Source: Silurus meridionalis
Lineage: Eukaryota > Chordata > Actinopteri > Siluriformes > Siluridae
Reading direction: 5' to 3'
Length of the DNA stretch: 64,000 bases
Assembly (NCBI RefSeq): GCF_014805685.1
Contig: NC_060906.1
Coordinates: 6,018,133 to 6,082,132, forward strand
In this document: piece by piece, positions 21,527-33,622 of the stretch
Position numbering within the stretch: position 1 is the stretch's first letter
Layout: the number at the start of each line of letters is the position of its first letter
Made by a program: the position numbers and the translations under genes
The notes under the pieces: generated by a model
Database searches by the model: none
What the model was told of the DNA's origin: nothing
The model's input: the letters and a program-made list of their open reading frames with translations, nothing else

Positions 21527-22087
21527 CAACACTATTTAAATATTATTACATTTACATTAACAAAATAATCATGTACATTCTGCTTCAGGTTTATAAAACC
21601 ATTAGGATTTAAAATAGTTTCCTACAAAAGGTTTCTTTTTCTTGCATTGCAACAGCAGGATCTTGGCATAGTAAACACATCTGTAACCATTTAGCTTATT
21701 CTTGCAATGTGTTCTGCTATAGAACAAAATATTGGATTTTGTAGAGTAACATAATAACAAAAGTTATTGTGAGTACTGTGCATACCTTATTAACACATGC
21801 TGTTGCTAATACAATCTTTTGCTTTCCCTATAATATAAATGAGAACAAAAAGCAAAAATGCACTGGTAATGGTACTCCAGGTCAACCACCTGGATGGGGT
21901 TCAAGTCCCTGCAGTGTACTTGCTTGTTATTATTTACAATAATACTAAAATGTGTTTTATTATAGACTTCACACAAAAGTAAAACAAAACACCATATAAC
22001 TAAGTGTAAATATGTTAAGTTTATTTCAGCAAAGACAATAACATAACTAGTGTTGTGAGACAGAACATTTGACTGTATTCCTGTAAT
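21527..22087. other. AT-rich, no gene
   Basis: Apart from the tRNA-like segment at 21,859-21,918 I see no coding frame and no recognised element. Confidence 0.5.
21859..21918 (+). other. tRNA-like cloverleaf without normal D-arm
   Basis: This 60-nt segment folds as an acceptor of 7 bp (tgcactg with cagtgta, one G-U). It has an anticodon-like stem ccagg/cctgg around the 7-nt loop tcaacca, and a T-arm with loop ttcaagt. The B-box ggttcaagtcc is perfect. The D region is only 11 nt and the variable loop 1 nt, so this is at best a tRNA-derived relic or SINE head, not a functional tRNA. Confidence 0.3.
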
Positions 22088-23517
22088 TAGGGCCCGAGCA
22101 CCGTATTTCTGTAAGTAGGACCCTATTGTAATTGTGTCGTTTCTTTCTTCTTCTTCTTCTTCTTCTTCTTCTTCTTCCTCCTATTATTATTTTTTTAATT
22201 GCTAGAAAACTCATGAAACTTTGCGGACACAGCGGAAAAAGTCGAAAAATTAGGTACGCCATGTTTCTCGAAAGTGGATGTGGCAGAACCTGCTCAGTAG
22301 CGCCACCTATACATGTTCAACGGTGTGTGGCTCGAGCTATGTTTCACGTACATGTCATCTGAAAAATGGTACACACATGTAACACACTAAGACCTACAAA
22401 AAAATCTCTTGGTACAAAATCCAACACTAAACAGGAAGTCGGGTATTTTTAATTTGTATGAGAATTTTTGGTCGATTTTTGCCATTCGTATATTTTAACA
22501 AACTCCTCCTAGAGATTTGTTCAGATCGACACCAAATTCGGTACGCATAATCTAAAGGCCTTTGCAATGTACATTGCGAAGATCTAGAGTTTTCTTCAAA
22601 CTCTAGTATCCATGGCGGTCTGACAGTTTGCCATGAAAAAGGGAAGTTGGTATTACTCGGACATACAAGCCCCAAACTTCACATAATTGATCACACTCCT
22701 GATCTGAACAGATCAACATTTTCATATTTAGTTATACTCATAGCGCCACCTGCTGGCTACAGGAAGTGTCATGTTTTACTGTGCAATGCTGTGAATGGTG
22801 AAGCTCTTGAGTTTTCGTTAAAAGCGTGTCCAAGGCGCCGTGACAAAGTTCAGTGTCTCACAATGGGAATAACAGTTGCAAGACAGGCATACAATTTCTG
22901 ATCGTCCGCAAACTTCACATATTTGACAGGAGTCCGGGCCTGAACATAGCCCAAGGCCAATATTCCATTGGGTGTGGCAAAATGGCTCGACGGCGCCACC
23001 TATAGGTAAGGTGCTATAACTCAGACATACAATCCCCAATCTGCTCCAAACTTCTTATGTTTGCTACAACTCCTAATTTGAACAGATCTACATGCCCATA
23101 TTTAGTGCCACCTGCTGCCAAAAGGAAATGTCATATTTTACACTGTACTTTACTCTCAGAAACACATTTCAACATGCTACGCAATACCAAACATGCTATA
23201 AACATAGCCAAGTGTTGCATAGTTGAACAAGTGCTGATGTTTGCGATTACATCACAAAACAAAGTTGTTTGGAACTCAAACATACAATGACCGATCAGCT
23301 CCAAACTTCACGTTCGATATTAGTCCTGGCCTGATAATATTTGACAATATACATTTACGGTCATACTGGCAGCAGGAAGTGTGGCACTTATTCTATTATG
23401 TGGCTATAATTCTCCCGTCTTTACTCGCTTACATGCACCTCGCCCACTGTTTTCCTCAGGCTAACAGGTGGCGGTGAGCCTGGGTGCGAGGGCCCGTTCA
23501 TCGCTGCTTGCAGCTTT
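22088..23517 (+). mobile_element. unclassified fish interspersed repeat, about 1.43 kb
   Basis: The element begins tagggcccgagcaccg and ends gagggcccgttcatcgctgc, then ttgcagctttaat. Near the left end is a (CTT)n tract. Inside are four to five degenerate copies of a unit of about 190-200 bp, marked by ccaaacttcacat, ctgaacagatc, gcgccacctgctggc and caggaagtgtcat. The right end carries the short hairpin gctgc-tt-gcagc just before the end. Helitron-like elements end this way and this one follows Helentron coding DNA, but class membership is unproven. Confidence 0.55.
22143..22178. repeat. (CTT)n microsatellite
   Basis: About ten CTT units near the left end of the 1.43-kb repeat. Confidence 0.9.
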
Positions 23518-23933
23518 AATTTACATTACTTTTGTGTGACTGATTAAACATTACATGTAGCTAATATGAGTAACAAAATAATGTCTTTATGCACACTGTG
23601 GCCAAAATGTGCATGTGTATGTGATTTTTCCTGAATAGGTATCACAAAGTTGGAGATCTTGAAATCTGGCAGCATTAAATTTTTCCTTCACTTTAACCAG
23701 GAGTCTAAAACCTGCTTCAGCATGATAACAAAGCCAGCTATATAATATACGACAAAACCGGCTATATAAAGATAGTCTTTACATGGTTTGGAGTGAAAGA
23801 TCTGCTGCTATAGAGCTCTAACCTTATTGAACAACTTTGGGATGAATGTGAACACTGACTGCACCCCAGGCCTCCTCACCTCACCTACATCAGTACCAGA
23901 CTTTACTAACCTTGTGGCTAGATGAACACACAT
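23518..23933. other. no gene seen
   Basis: The stretch is A/T-rich without a supported frame. Sequence near 23,800-23,900 (ctaaccttattgaacaactt) could be a decayed transposase end, but I cannot support it. Confidence 0.4.
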
Positions 23934-23938
23934 ACCTT

Positions 23939-24416
23939 TGTCAGGGTGCAAATGAAACTAAAGCGGAAGCCGAAGTACGGCTTGCTCGGGTTTTATACAG
24001 AGTGAGGGAGAGAGATACACACAAACACACACACCCGTGGCAGTCTTTGGGTAGAGAGAGTCTGAGGTGCGCTTGAGGAGAAGTGTGGCTGATCCGAGAT
24101 GCACTGAAAGAAGCGCAGCAGGTGCAGGATATTCGAGCCCGGATGAAATGGAACATAAAGAGTCCTGCATGAAGCCATAAACACATACACATAGACCGCA
24201 CGTAACATCCAACACGTATAATAACGAACGCTGGGTGAATGTGAGAGAGGGGTTTATGTAGGAGCGGGGTGGAGTGATGAGGAGCTTCGAGCACTCTCCA
24301 GAGTGAGTGGAGGCATAATTGACAAGAGCTCCAGGTATGCGTGGTTATGCCTGGAGCTCCAGTGAGAGTGAAGGCAGAGAGCCACCAAAAGGGGCGTGGC
24401 AGGTGGTTCCCTGACA
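23939..24416 (-). mobile_element. solo LTR with 5-bp target duplication
   Basis: The 478-bp element begins tgtcagg and ends cctgaca (TG...CA ends on either strand). It is flanked by the perfect 5-bp duplication acctt (23,934-23,938 and 24,417-24,421). Terminal sequences (gcggaagccg, gcgtggcagg) match the solo LTR at 48,213-48,648, so the two belong to related families. No internal retroelement sequence flanks it, which indicates LTR-LTR recombination after insertion. Orientation follows the better-marked copy at 48.2 kb. Confidence 0.82.
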
Positions 24417-24499
24417 ACCTTATTATACAGATGCAGAGAAAATTGTTGGTTCCCTTCCATTAAAGAAAGAAAAACCCACAAATGTCGCTGAAATAACTA

Positions 24500-24524
24500 A
24501 TAATAATAATAATAATAATAATAC
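24500..24524. repeat. (AAT)n microsatellite
   Basis: About eight AAT units. Confidence 0.9.
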
Positions 24525-24603
24525 AAAAGTAATAATTAAATTAAAATGTGATATTGCTTTTGTGGTTCAACAGAAGCATTTAAAATAAAGTAATGAAACT
24601 GGC

Positions 24604-25220
24604 CTCCATGTTCTTTGGTGTTTTTAGCTGTGTGATTTGGGTCATTTTCCTGTTGAAGAAGTCAAGTTAAGTCAATTTGTATAGCGCTTTTCACAACAGA
24701 AATAGTCCCAAAGCAGCTTTACAGAAATCAACAGTGAAGGTGAATGGTGTGTATTTATCCCTGATGATCAGCCATGGTGACTGTGGCAAGGAAAAACTGC
24801 CTTAGATGTTATGAGGAAGAAACCTTGAGAGGAACCAGACTCAAAAGGGGAACCTATCCTCATTTGGGTGACATCAAGCGTGTGATCATAAATCTTTCAA
24901 CAATACAGAACACTGGAGAGTGAGAACTAACATGAGCGCGAAGTTTAAGATAAGTAAATGTTCTTTCAACAGTCTTTGGTATAAAATTAGGAGCTACTGG
25001 GCTCAACATTTGTGATCATCACAGAACCCATGACCTGTGACTGAGACCAAGCTTTTTGGCACACTTTTCACTCCAGAATGCCAGGATAGTCTTAAGATTC
25101 CATTGTACTCTGTACAGATTCAAATAACCCTGTGTCGAATGCAGCAAAGAACATAACCAAGCCTCCTCAATGTTTCACAGTAGGTACAGTGTTCTTTTGT
25201 TTGTATGTTAATTTTTCCAT
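24604..25220 (-). pseudogene. Tc1-like transposase relic, split by an L2 tail
   Basis: On the minus strand 25,030-25,200 carries decayed blocks of the central DDE region (FAAFDTGLFES, TMES). After the L2 insertion, 24,604-24,657 reads QQENDPNHTAKNTKE, the second catalytic aspartate motif of Tc1 transposases. The frame is destroyed and no terminal repeats were found. Confidence 0.65.
24659..25028 (-). mobile_element. L2 3' tail (minus) inside Tc1 relic
   Basis: The segment carries the same 3' UTR as the other L2 tails (ggttcctctcaaggtttctt on minus) and ends in ttgacttaacttgactt. It is 5' truncated, about 370 bp, and divides the Tc1 coding relic. Confidence 0.85.
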
Positions 25221-25299
25221 CTGTGAACATAGAGCTGATGTAACTTGTCAAGAAGCAATTTGTCATCAATGTTCCTCTTGCTTCTGCTCATTCAGGTAA

Positions 25300-25800
25300 G
25301 CGCTGTTTCACTGTGTTTTCTCTGATCGAGTGATGGCTGGCAGACAGAGTTTCCGAAAATGTGTTCATCCATGTCAGCGTTTCATTACCGGTAAGGATTC
25401 GCATGATCGGTGTGTTTGCCTGGGAGTGGAGCAAGCACAGTCGGCTCTCGAGGGGGTCGATTGCTCGCATTGTAGCCGCATGGCTATGCGCACGCTTCGC
25501 TCCCGTAGAAGAGCGCTCCAGTTCCTGGGAAACCCCGTACTCAGCACGTACATCGTCTCACCACTCCTCGCTCTACGCGAACATGGTTGGGGCTAAGGTG
25601 TGCGGCTACGGGGCGATGCTGCGTGTTGAGACGCTGACCAGCTATCTCTCTCCTAGCGTGGCATCGTCGCTGAAGGCTCCGGTGTTCCCTACTAAACTGC
25701 TACGTGCTACATCGGCTTTAGTAGGGAAGGCTTACGGGGCAGCAGGTCAGGCTGCGGGTTGTCTCCACACCATGGGTGTGTTACAGGCATACCAGGGTGA
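25300..25800 (+). pseudogene. DIRS1-like gag fragment
   Basis: Two plus-strand frames joined by a frameshift near 25,470 read FITGKDSHDRCVCLGVEQAQ, then a C-x2-C (CSHC) and SRMAMRTLRSR. These are followed by GYGAMLRVETLTSYLSPSVA and LVGKAYGAAGQAAGCLHTMG. These are the CxxC and C-terminal blocks of DIRS1-type gag proteins in fish. The sequence stops at LQAYQ, where the L2 5' end begins, so the LINE interrupted or truncated it. No RT or recombinase follows. Confidence 0.78.
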
Positions 25801-25996
25801 CGTAGCTTCCTGTGTTTGACTTGTTTGCCACGAGTTCCGTGTTTGTATTTGTTTGTTTGTGTTTTTCTCTTTTAATAATCCTAAATTGTTTTTGTTTTCC
25901 TGACTTGTGCCTGTAGTCAGTTAAACTCAACTACCACCATATTATTCATTGTCTCTCACTTTATCATATTTGTGTATCTTAACCCTGTTCCTGATT

Positions 25997-26775
25997 ATGA
26001 GCACTATGGCGGCTGTGTGTCTGACTTTGAACACAGGTGAGGACTCGTTCGATTTGCAAACGGTGGCGTTGGAGATGGAGGCTTTGGGGAAACAGATTCG
26101 CAAGCTGCATGCCCGGCTGTGAGAGCGGAAAGCGGCGCTGGAAACATCCCAGGCGGATGCGCACTCGTCCCAGGTAAATTCCCGGGTTGAACCTGACGCT
26201 CCCAGCACCTCAACTCCGCACGTTTCTCTGCCTAGACCCAGCGCACCTACAACTTTAGCAAAGGTGCAACACGGACCCTGGATGCGGCAGCGGCGGAAGA
26301 GACAAGCAAAGCCCCGGTCGAGGACGTCTTCCCTGCCACCACTACGGGCCTCGATTTTGCTGCGCAGGTACCCGCGATCCAGAAGGAGAACTTCGGAGCG
26401 GTTGTTCATGCCGGAACGAACGACACCAGGCTGAGGCAAACGGAGATCTTAAAAGACCCTTTAGGATCCTGGTGGAGACGGTACGCAGCACATCACCCAC
26501 AACGAGGATCATAGTGTCAGGACCTCTTCCCACTTACCAGCGAGGGGCTGAGAAGTTTAGTAGACTTTTAGCTCTAAATGAATGGTTAGTCATGGTGTCG
26601 AGAACATAAACTTCACTTTGTTAATAACTGGAACTGTTTCTGGGAGCGTCCTAGGTTCTTCCGCCCTGATGGCCTGCACCCCAGCAGAGTTGGAGCAGCA
26701 GTGCTATCAGATAACATCTCTAAGATACTTCACACATCTGACTGGTAAGACATCAGGAAATCTTCAACTATAAGA
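25997..26775 (+). pseudogene. L2 ORF1 (coiled coil, esterase-like), left copy
   Basis: The start ATG at 25,997 reads MSTMAAVCLTLNTGEDSFDL, followed by a heptad-rich stretch (MEALGKQIRKLHARL) and an in-frame TGA near 26,119. PRPSAPTTLAKVQHGPWM and a basic run (RQRRKRQAKPRSR) follow. The esterase core seen in the right copy (nucleophile block GDSIVRH) is deleted near 26,370. The later remnant is LMACTPAELEQQCYQ, which is the DGLHPS block read in a shifted frame. ORF1 proteins of this type bind RNA and nucleic acids; this copy is broken. Confidence 0.75.
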
Positions 26776-26939
26776 ACACGCATACTACAGACCAAATAGT
26801 TACAAGTTCACACACAGCCCAGTTTATAGAAACCGTATCTATTCCTTGTGTAGTAAAACCAAGAATTAAATACACAAGATCCAGAAATAATCTTATTGCA
26901 GTTCAAACTGAAAAATTCCAGATAAACAAACACTAAAAA

Positions 26940-29723
26940 GTTCTAAAGTTTGGTCTTTTAAACATTAGATCACTTGCACCCAAAGCACTGATTATAAATG
27001 AGATGATCACGGATAATAATCTCGATGCACTCTGTCTCACTGAGACCTGGATTAAACCAGGTGATTATATGGGTCTAAACGAGTCGACACCGTCAGGCTA
27101 TGTTTATAAGCATGAGCCCCGTCAGACTGGTCGTGGGGGAGGTGTAGGAACCATTTATAGTGCCTCTCTTAATGTTAGTCAGATGTTAAGATTCAGCTTT
27201 AAATCATTTGAAGTGCTCGTTCTTAAAGTTGTACTTTCAGACATACATAGAAAACTCGCTCTGGTCACCGTGTACAGACGCCCAGGGCCCTACGCTGATT
27301 TTCTTCAAGATTTTGCTTGTTTTCTATCAGAGCTCTTGATTAAATTTTGATAAAGTGCTGCTTGTAGGAGATTTTAATATTCATGTAGATGATGTAAACG
27401 ATGCTCTAGGATTATCATTTGTGGATTTATTAAACTCTTTTGGGGTTAAACAAAACGTCACCAGACCAACTCATCGCTTTAACCACACACTAGACTTAAT
27501 AATATCCCACGGAGCAGACGTCACTGATATAGATATCTTACCTCAGAGTGATGATATCACAGACCATTACCTTATACTGTACACACTACTGGTAGAGCAG
27601 ATTAGCCGTGTTGCACCACGTTATCGACTTGGTAGGACTTTTGTTCCAACCACTAAGGACAGATTCATAAATAACCTGCCCGATTTATCTCAATTTCTCA
27701 CTAAACCCATAACTACTATTAATCTTGATGAGATAACTAAGAACATAGACCTTATCCTCACTAGCACATTAGACATCGTTGCCCCCACCCGGTTAAAAAA
27801 ACGTTTGAGAACAAGCACCTGCACCTTGGTATAATAATCATATGCATGCCCTCAAGAGAACAGCCTGTAATCTGGAGAGAAAATGGAGGAAAACTAAATT
27901 GGAGGTATTTCGAATTGAATATAAAGACAGTATGCTCAGCTACAGACGGGCGCTAAAAGCTGCTAGAACTGAACACCTGAGCAAACTCATAGAAAACAAC
28001 AAAAACAATCCCAGGTTCCTTTTCAGCACTGTAGCTAAACTAACTACAAATCAGGGCTCTGAAAATTGTGTTCCATCACAGTTTAGTAGTGAGGACTTTA
28101 TGAATTTCTCCACTGAAAAAAATAGATAACATTAGAAAAACAATTGTGGCAGTTCAACCTCTGACACCATCTCCTGAGACAGTGTTACCTTTAACTTCAC
28201 TGTTTTACATGTATAGGACAGGAAGAGCTGTATAATGTTATTGCCAAAGCTAAATCGACAACATGTCAGTTAGATCCAATTCCTACTAAATTACTGAAGG
28301 AAGTGTTATTTAGAAGAGGTTCACCAGTTGTATATATCATTAACTCTTCACTATCGTTAGGACATGTCCCTAAATCCCTCAAGTTAGCAGTTATTAAGCC
28401 CCTCATTAAAAAACCTAATCTGGGTCCAAACACGTCTAAGATTTTAGAAAAGATTGTCGCTGCCCAGTTATGTTCCTACCTGCAAGAGAACAATATCTTT
28501 GAAGAATTTCAGTCGGGTTTCAGGCCCCATCATAGCACAGAAACTGCTCTAGTTAAAATAACTAATGACCTGTTTTTAGCTTCAGACCAAGGCTTCATCT
28601 CGCTGTTGGTTCTACTAGATCTTAGTACTGCATTCGACACTATAGACCATGATCTCCTCCTAGATCGCTTACAAAATTACATCTGCATTCAGGGACAGGC
28701 ATTAAGCTGGTTTAAATCCTACCTGTCCGATCGTTACCATTTCGTAGATTTAAATGGAGAGCTATCCAGGCTAATGCAAGTAAAATATGGCGTGCCGCAA
28801 GGTTCAGTTCTAGGACCCCTGCTCTTCACAATATACATGCTTCCGTTAGGAAATATTAGAAGGCATGGAATTAGCTTCCATTGTTATGCTGATGATACTC
28901 AGCTATATATCTCATCTAAACCAGGCGATACAGCTCAATTAACTCGGATAACTGAGTGTGTTAAGAAAATAAGAGATTGGATGACCCATAACTTTCTACT
29001 TTTAAATTCCGATAAGACTGAGATTTTGCTCATCGGCCCAAAAACTAGTATACAAAAGCTCCAGTATCTCAACCTGCATTTAGACGGCTGTTCTGTAACT
29101 TCTAGTTCAACGGTAAAAGACCTGAAAGTTATTTTAGACAGCAACTTGTCTTTCAAATATCACATCATCTAAGTTACAAAAACAGCTTCTTCCACCTTGG
29201 AAATATTTCTAATTTAAGAAACATGTTGTCTATATCCGATGCAGAGAAGCTCGTCCATGCGTTTATGACCTCCAGAATAGACTACTGTAATGCAATACTA
29301 CGTGGATGTCCTGCGTCATTAATAAACAAGCTTTAGTTAGTCCAGAAAGCAGCCCGAGTTCTTAAAAGGTCAAGAAAATATAATCACATAACCCCGATCT
29401 TATCGTCCCTACATTGGCTTCCGGTTAAGTTTCGAATAGACTACAAACTACTGCTACTTACTTATAAAGCACTAAATGGTTTGGCTCCCATGTATCTATC
29501 CAGTCTTTTAACACGCTACAATCCGCCACGCTCCCTGAGATCTCAAAACTCTGGGCTTCTAGTAGTTCCTAGAACAGCAAAGTCCACTAAAGGTGGTAGA
29601 GCGTTTTCACATTTAGCTCCTAAACTCTGGAATAGTCTTCCTGACAGTGTTCGGGGCTCAGATACACTCTCCCAGTTTAATTGCAAATTAAAGACGTATG
29701 TTTTTAGCGAGTTCTACACATAA
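26940..29723 (+). pseudogene. L2 ORF2 endonuclease and reverse transcriptase, left copy
   Basis: The endonuclease blocks are DALCLTETWIKPGDY (27,024), GGGVGTIY, VTVYRRPGPYADFL, LLVGDFNIHVDD (27,358) and the C-terminal DDITDHYLI. A frameshift sits at 27,350. RT blocks are [15 protein letters not shown] (28,507), [33 protein letters not shown] and [12 protein letters not shown] (28,881-28,916; YADD catalytic motif). The C-terminal domain ends LAPKLWNSLPDSVRGSD. Against the right copy, motif 1 of RT (KYRPISNLPFMF) is deleted at 28,437. Several frameshifts and stops are present, so it is inactive. Confidence 0.88.
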
Positions 29724-30178
29724 CATACATCACATAATAACCTTGTGCTCCAAAACATCTGATCACATGCACATTATCAACTTGTGCTGTTAATATCATG
29801 AACAGCAGCTCGCTAATTCCTCTCCACTGCATCTCTTTCTCTCCCCATCCCGAGACACCCTGAGGTTTGGCCAGCTCCAGTCACCTCCCACCTCGTGATG
29901 ATTACGGACCTTTGAAGAAGTTGATGCCGAACTCGCAAACATCCCGAACCATCTAGAGACGTACCAGTGCCATTTGGATCCCGCTACATGTGTGGAGTTT
30001 GACATTGGACCTCCTGGAGTGTTTAAAGGCTCTGGCATGGAGAAGCTGATGCTGGATCTGTGATGATCACAAATGCTGAGCTTATAAAACTAGGAGCTAC
30101 TAACCATATAGTCTGTTTAAGACTGCAGAAAGAACATCACTTATCTTATACTCCAGTGCTCATGTTAGTTCTCACTCT

Positions 30179-32483
30179 GGGGAGGGAGGCTGATCTCTGG
30201 ATATGTAGTTTTGAACATTTCCTCTTTGCACAGAAAGCATGGTAGCCATATGCAGAGATATGATGCCCTAACAGCACCAAGGAGTAGGGAAACTGAGAGA
30301 AAGGAGGCTCATTCAACCTCCAGACAGCTTAAGATGGGGGAAACTAAGATAATCATGCAGTGTTGAAGTTTGAAAGAAAAAAAAAAAAGGCAGGGATCAA
30401 TTTTATAGCAGTGAACAAAGATTGTTGGAGGTCAAGGAGAAGAGGTTAAATCTGCATCACTGGGCACTGGGTTGATCCTAACAGATTGGAAAGGTTCTCA
30501 GTAGCACTAGCATGCAGGCTGCTCAAAAGGCCCACACACTTGACATTCTGAATTTGTCGTATAGAACAATGTTTGAAAAATTACATACAACAGGTTAGAT
30601 TTTTTTAAGTCATTTTGTTTATATGGAAAACAAGATGAGAATAAAAACTCTGCTTTAAATGACCCTAAAGATGAGATAAGTGGTGAGGACTTTGTAGAGG
30701 TCACGGCTGTTGTAGATGAACATGCTGTAAGCAGCAACTTAGCAACAGCCGTTGAAAAATGTTTAAGTGCTAAGAGAATGTGTAGACCAGCTGTCATATT
30801 CTTACTGAAATAGCTCTCTAAGCAGTGCTGCTGTTCCACTGTGCTTCATGGCCAAAAGTCCTGTTTCTTTCCTCAATGAGATACCATGACGTTCTGCATG
30901 TACGGTTGGTCACCGAACTCCTAATATTCATAAGAACCATAGTTTTTCCTCAAATCACACATCATAGCCTTCTGTATTTTCATTTATATTTAGATGATCA
31001 TAAGTACAATTTAATGCTTAATGTTCATATGCCACAGGGATTAATACCTTTGCCTCACTTTTCCCACACCTTCATTTCACCTCAATGTTCTTTCCCACCA
31101 TTGGTGAGTGAACATCCTCTATTTTAGTGTTTCCTTTATCCTGCTTTCTCCCTTGCATCTCATAACTGTAACTGGTGTCCCTTTTGACTCCATTGGTGCA
31201 GTTCTTAAAACTTATGATTAACCTCATATCATATGGCCTGTTTTCTTTAAAGCTGTTTCCATACTCATGCTTTGTCTTATGTGTGCTCTCAGATGACATT
31301 TCATGAGCATAGGCTTTGTGAGTCCTTTTAAATTCTACCACCAAATTGCGTGCAGGTGTAATCAATCAGGAACTGGGTGACTGTGAACATGGACCTGTAG
31401 CTGAGGTCTGGGGAATGTAGTCCACGGCAGCCATGTTTGTAGGCAGCAATGACTCCTGGGAATTGCGGTTTGTGGTTTCCTGTATCATGACGTTCTCATT
31501 GTAGCTTGTGGGTGGCAATCGTACTTGTAAACGAAAAGCAATTCTGGTGCAAATTACAAAGCTTTTATACAATGTCAATGTACATTTAAAAAAAAATACT
31601 GTGTTTGTGTGTGTGAGGGAATTCTGATCATCATCAGAATAATGTTTTGAAATTAATCCTCTTTAAAGCACTTCTACTTGACCCCGACCTGTAGGAACCA
31701 TGAATCCACAGAATAGACAGAGAATTACAAGATTCAACATCTCGTTTCAGCCATAAAACCCCCTTCCTAAAGTATAGAGTTCAACAGTAGTTGAATCTGC
31801 ACCATTTACCGCATCAACCCTCATTCTTCTTCCTTTTTCCATCTTTCCTCTTCTTTTCCATCCTCCCCCCATTCATAATAGCACTTACCACAGGATCCAC
31901 CCCTGAGGCACACAGTGTTTATATCGATATTACAGCAAGCACTTTTCACTAATCAGTTTTATTATAAAAACTATAGGAAGATATACAAATCATTGATTAT
32001 TCACAACTTGCATGGAATAAATTATATTAAAAATTGGTTAATAAATAAATAAACCCATTCCAATTAGTCATGAGATACAAACAGAGGACTGATCGACCCG
32101 CAGCTGGCTACTTCTGGCAAGCCTACAATTTTAACCAAAATTATTAGAAATAATGACAATTTAATCTGTTTAATGTCAAACAAGGCACCTGAAATGAAAA
32201 AAAAATAATTAAAATCAGCTTTAAAGCAGTACTCTAACTCATTCTGCCCCATGGTAGAATCATCGATTATTGTCGAGAGGGCAGGAGAAATATGACCATA
32301 TGGGTATATGGATTTAAGCTGCTCTATCTGATTGCTCACTCACACTTTGCTACTTTTTCCTGTAATCCCATGGATGGAGAAATAATAAAAAACAAAGCTT
32401 TATCCATCCACAGCCCAAAGGGAACTGCTGCTGAGACACAGTATCTATCAGAGCTCTAGCAGTCATAAACATGTGCTGTTTAT
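30179..32483 (-). repeat. element B left arm
   Basis: The arm is the reverse-complement partner of 33,883-36,186. The outer end starts ggggagggaggctgatctct, lacking the terminal 50 bp of the right arm. The inner end is gtcataaacatgtgctgttt. The full course of about 2.3 kb is free of foreign insertions, unlike A-left. Confidence 0.88.
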
Positions 32484-32522
32484 GTCTGTCTGCCTGTGAT
32501 GGAAGGGGCATTAAAAATGCAT
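32484..32522. other. arm-array linker
   Basis: The sequence gtctgcctgtgatggaaggg, then gcattaaaaatgcat, matches the linker at 13,593-13,630 in A. It contains the palindrome atgcattttt/aaaaatgcat-like end next to the array. Confidence 0.6.
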
Positions 32523-33345
32523 AACCCTAACCCTGTAACCCTAATTTATAACCCTACCCTCTAAGCCTGTAACCATAATGTATACCCCTACGCCATCCCT
32601 ATCCATGTAGGGGTTATGACCCTACCCCTAACCCTATAACCCTAAATTATGTCCCTACCCCTGTAAACTTAATTTATAACCCATCCCCTAACACTGTAAC
32701 CCTTGTTTATAACCCCAAACCTAACCCTGTAACCCTAATGTATATCCCTAGCCCACCCTTATCCATGTAAGAGTTATGCTTGTATCGCTAATTTATTACC
32801 CTACCCCTAACCATGTAACACAAAATTATATCCCTTACCCTAACCCTATTGCTCTAATTTATTGCCCTACCCATAATCCTGTAAACCTAACTTATAACCC
32901 TACCCTTAACCATGTTACCCTAAATTATAACCCTACCACTAACTCTGTTACCCTCTTATAATTTAACCCAACCCTGTTATCATAATTTATAACCCTACCC
33001 GCTAACTCTGTAACCCTAATTTATAACCTTACTCGCTAACTCTGTAACCCTAATTTATAATTCTATCTCCTAACCATTTTACCTTAAATTATAACCCTAT
33101 CCCTAACCCTTTAACCCTAACTCATAACCCTACCCATAATATTGTAACCCTAATTTTTTACCATACCTCTAACCCTGACTTATAACCCCACCCCCTACCC
33201 CTGTTATCCTAAATTATAACCCTACCTCTAACCCAGTAACCATAAAATTATAATTCTACCTCAACCCTGTAACCCTAATTTATAACCCTGACCCTAACCT
33301 GCAACCCTATTTTATTACCCAACCCATAACGCTGCAACCCTAAAT
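32523..33345. repeat. telomere-like minisatellite of element B
   Basis: About 25 degenerate 33-bp units occur, with the C-rich strand on plus (taaccctaccc, ctaatttata, ccctgtaac). It is less than half the length of the array in A and has no foreign insertion. Confidence 0.9.
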
Positions 33346-33350
33346 AATAA

Positions 33351-33622
33351 GTCGAGTTTATTTCTATAGCGCTTTTCACAACAGACATTGTCTCAAAGCA
33401 GCTTAACAGAAATCAACAGTTAAGGTGAATGGTGTGTGTTTATCCCTGATGAGCATGCCTGTGACAAGACTGTGGCAAGGAAAAACTCCCTTAGATGTTA
33501 TGAGGAAGAAACCTTGAGAGGAACCAGACTCAAAAGGGGAACCCATCCTCATTTGGGTGACATCAAGAGTTTGATCATAAATCTTTCAACAATACAGAAC
33601 ACTGGAGAGTGAGAACTAACAT
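33351..33622 (-). mobile_element. L2 3' tail inside element B spacer
   Basis: The segment begins gtcgagtttatttctatagc and ends gagagtgagaactaacat. It is the counterpart of 11,271-11,612 but shorter at its 5' side. The junction with the TATA segment (33,623) lacks about 230 bp that A retains. Confidence 0.85.

Larger units (their letters stand above)
25801..30178 (+). mobile_element. near full-length L2 LINE, left copy (plus)
   Basis: The order is 5' UTR, ORF1 (coiled coil plus esterase-like), ORF2 (endonuclease plus reverse transcriptase) and 3' UTR. It is the inverted partner of 36,187-40,940. The 5' end is at gcttcctgtgtttgacttg in both copies. The 3' UTR breaks off at ttagttctcactct (30,178) and joins element B's left arm. 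About 300 bp of tail present in the right copy is missing. Confidence 0.88.

Noticed and set aside
23941..24417. 158-codon minus-strand frame
   Set aside because: It lies entirely within a solo LTR with TG/CA ends and a 5-bp target duplication.
25942..26439. long minus-strand frame over L2 ORF1
   Set aside because: It is antisense to the coiled-coil/esterase ORF1; high G/C content of that region opens the opposite strand.
32776..32961. 61-codon Asn/Pro/Thr-rich frame
   Set aside because: It is produced by the C-rich strand of the telomere-like minisatellite.
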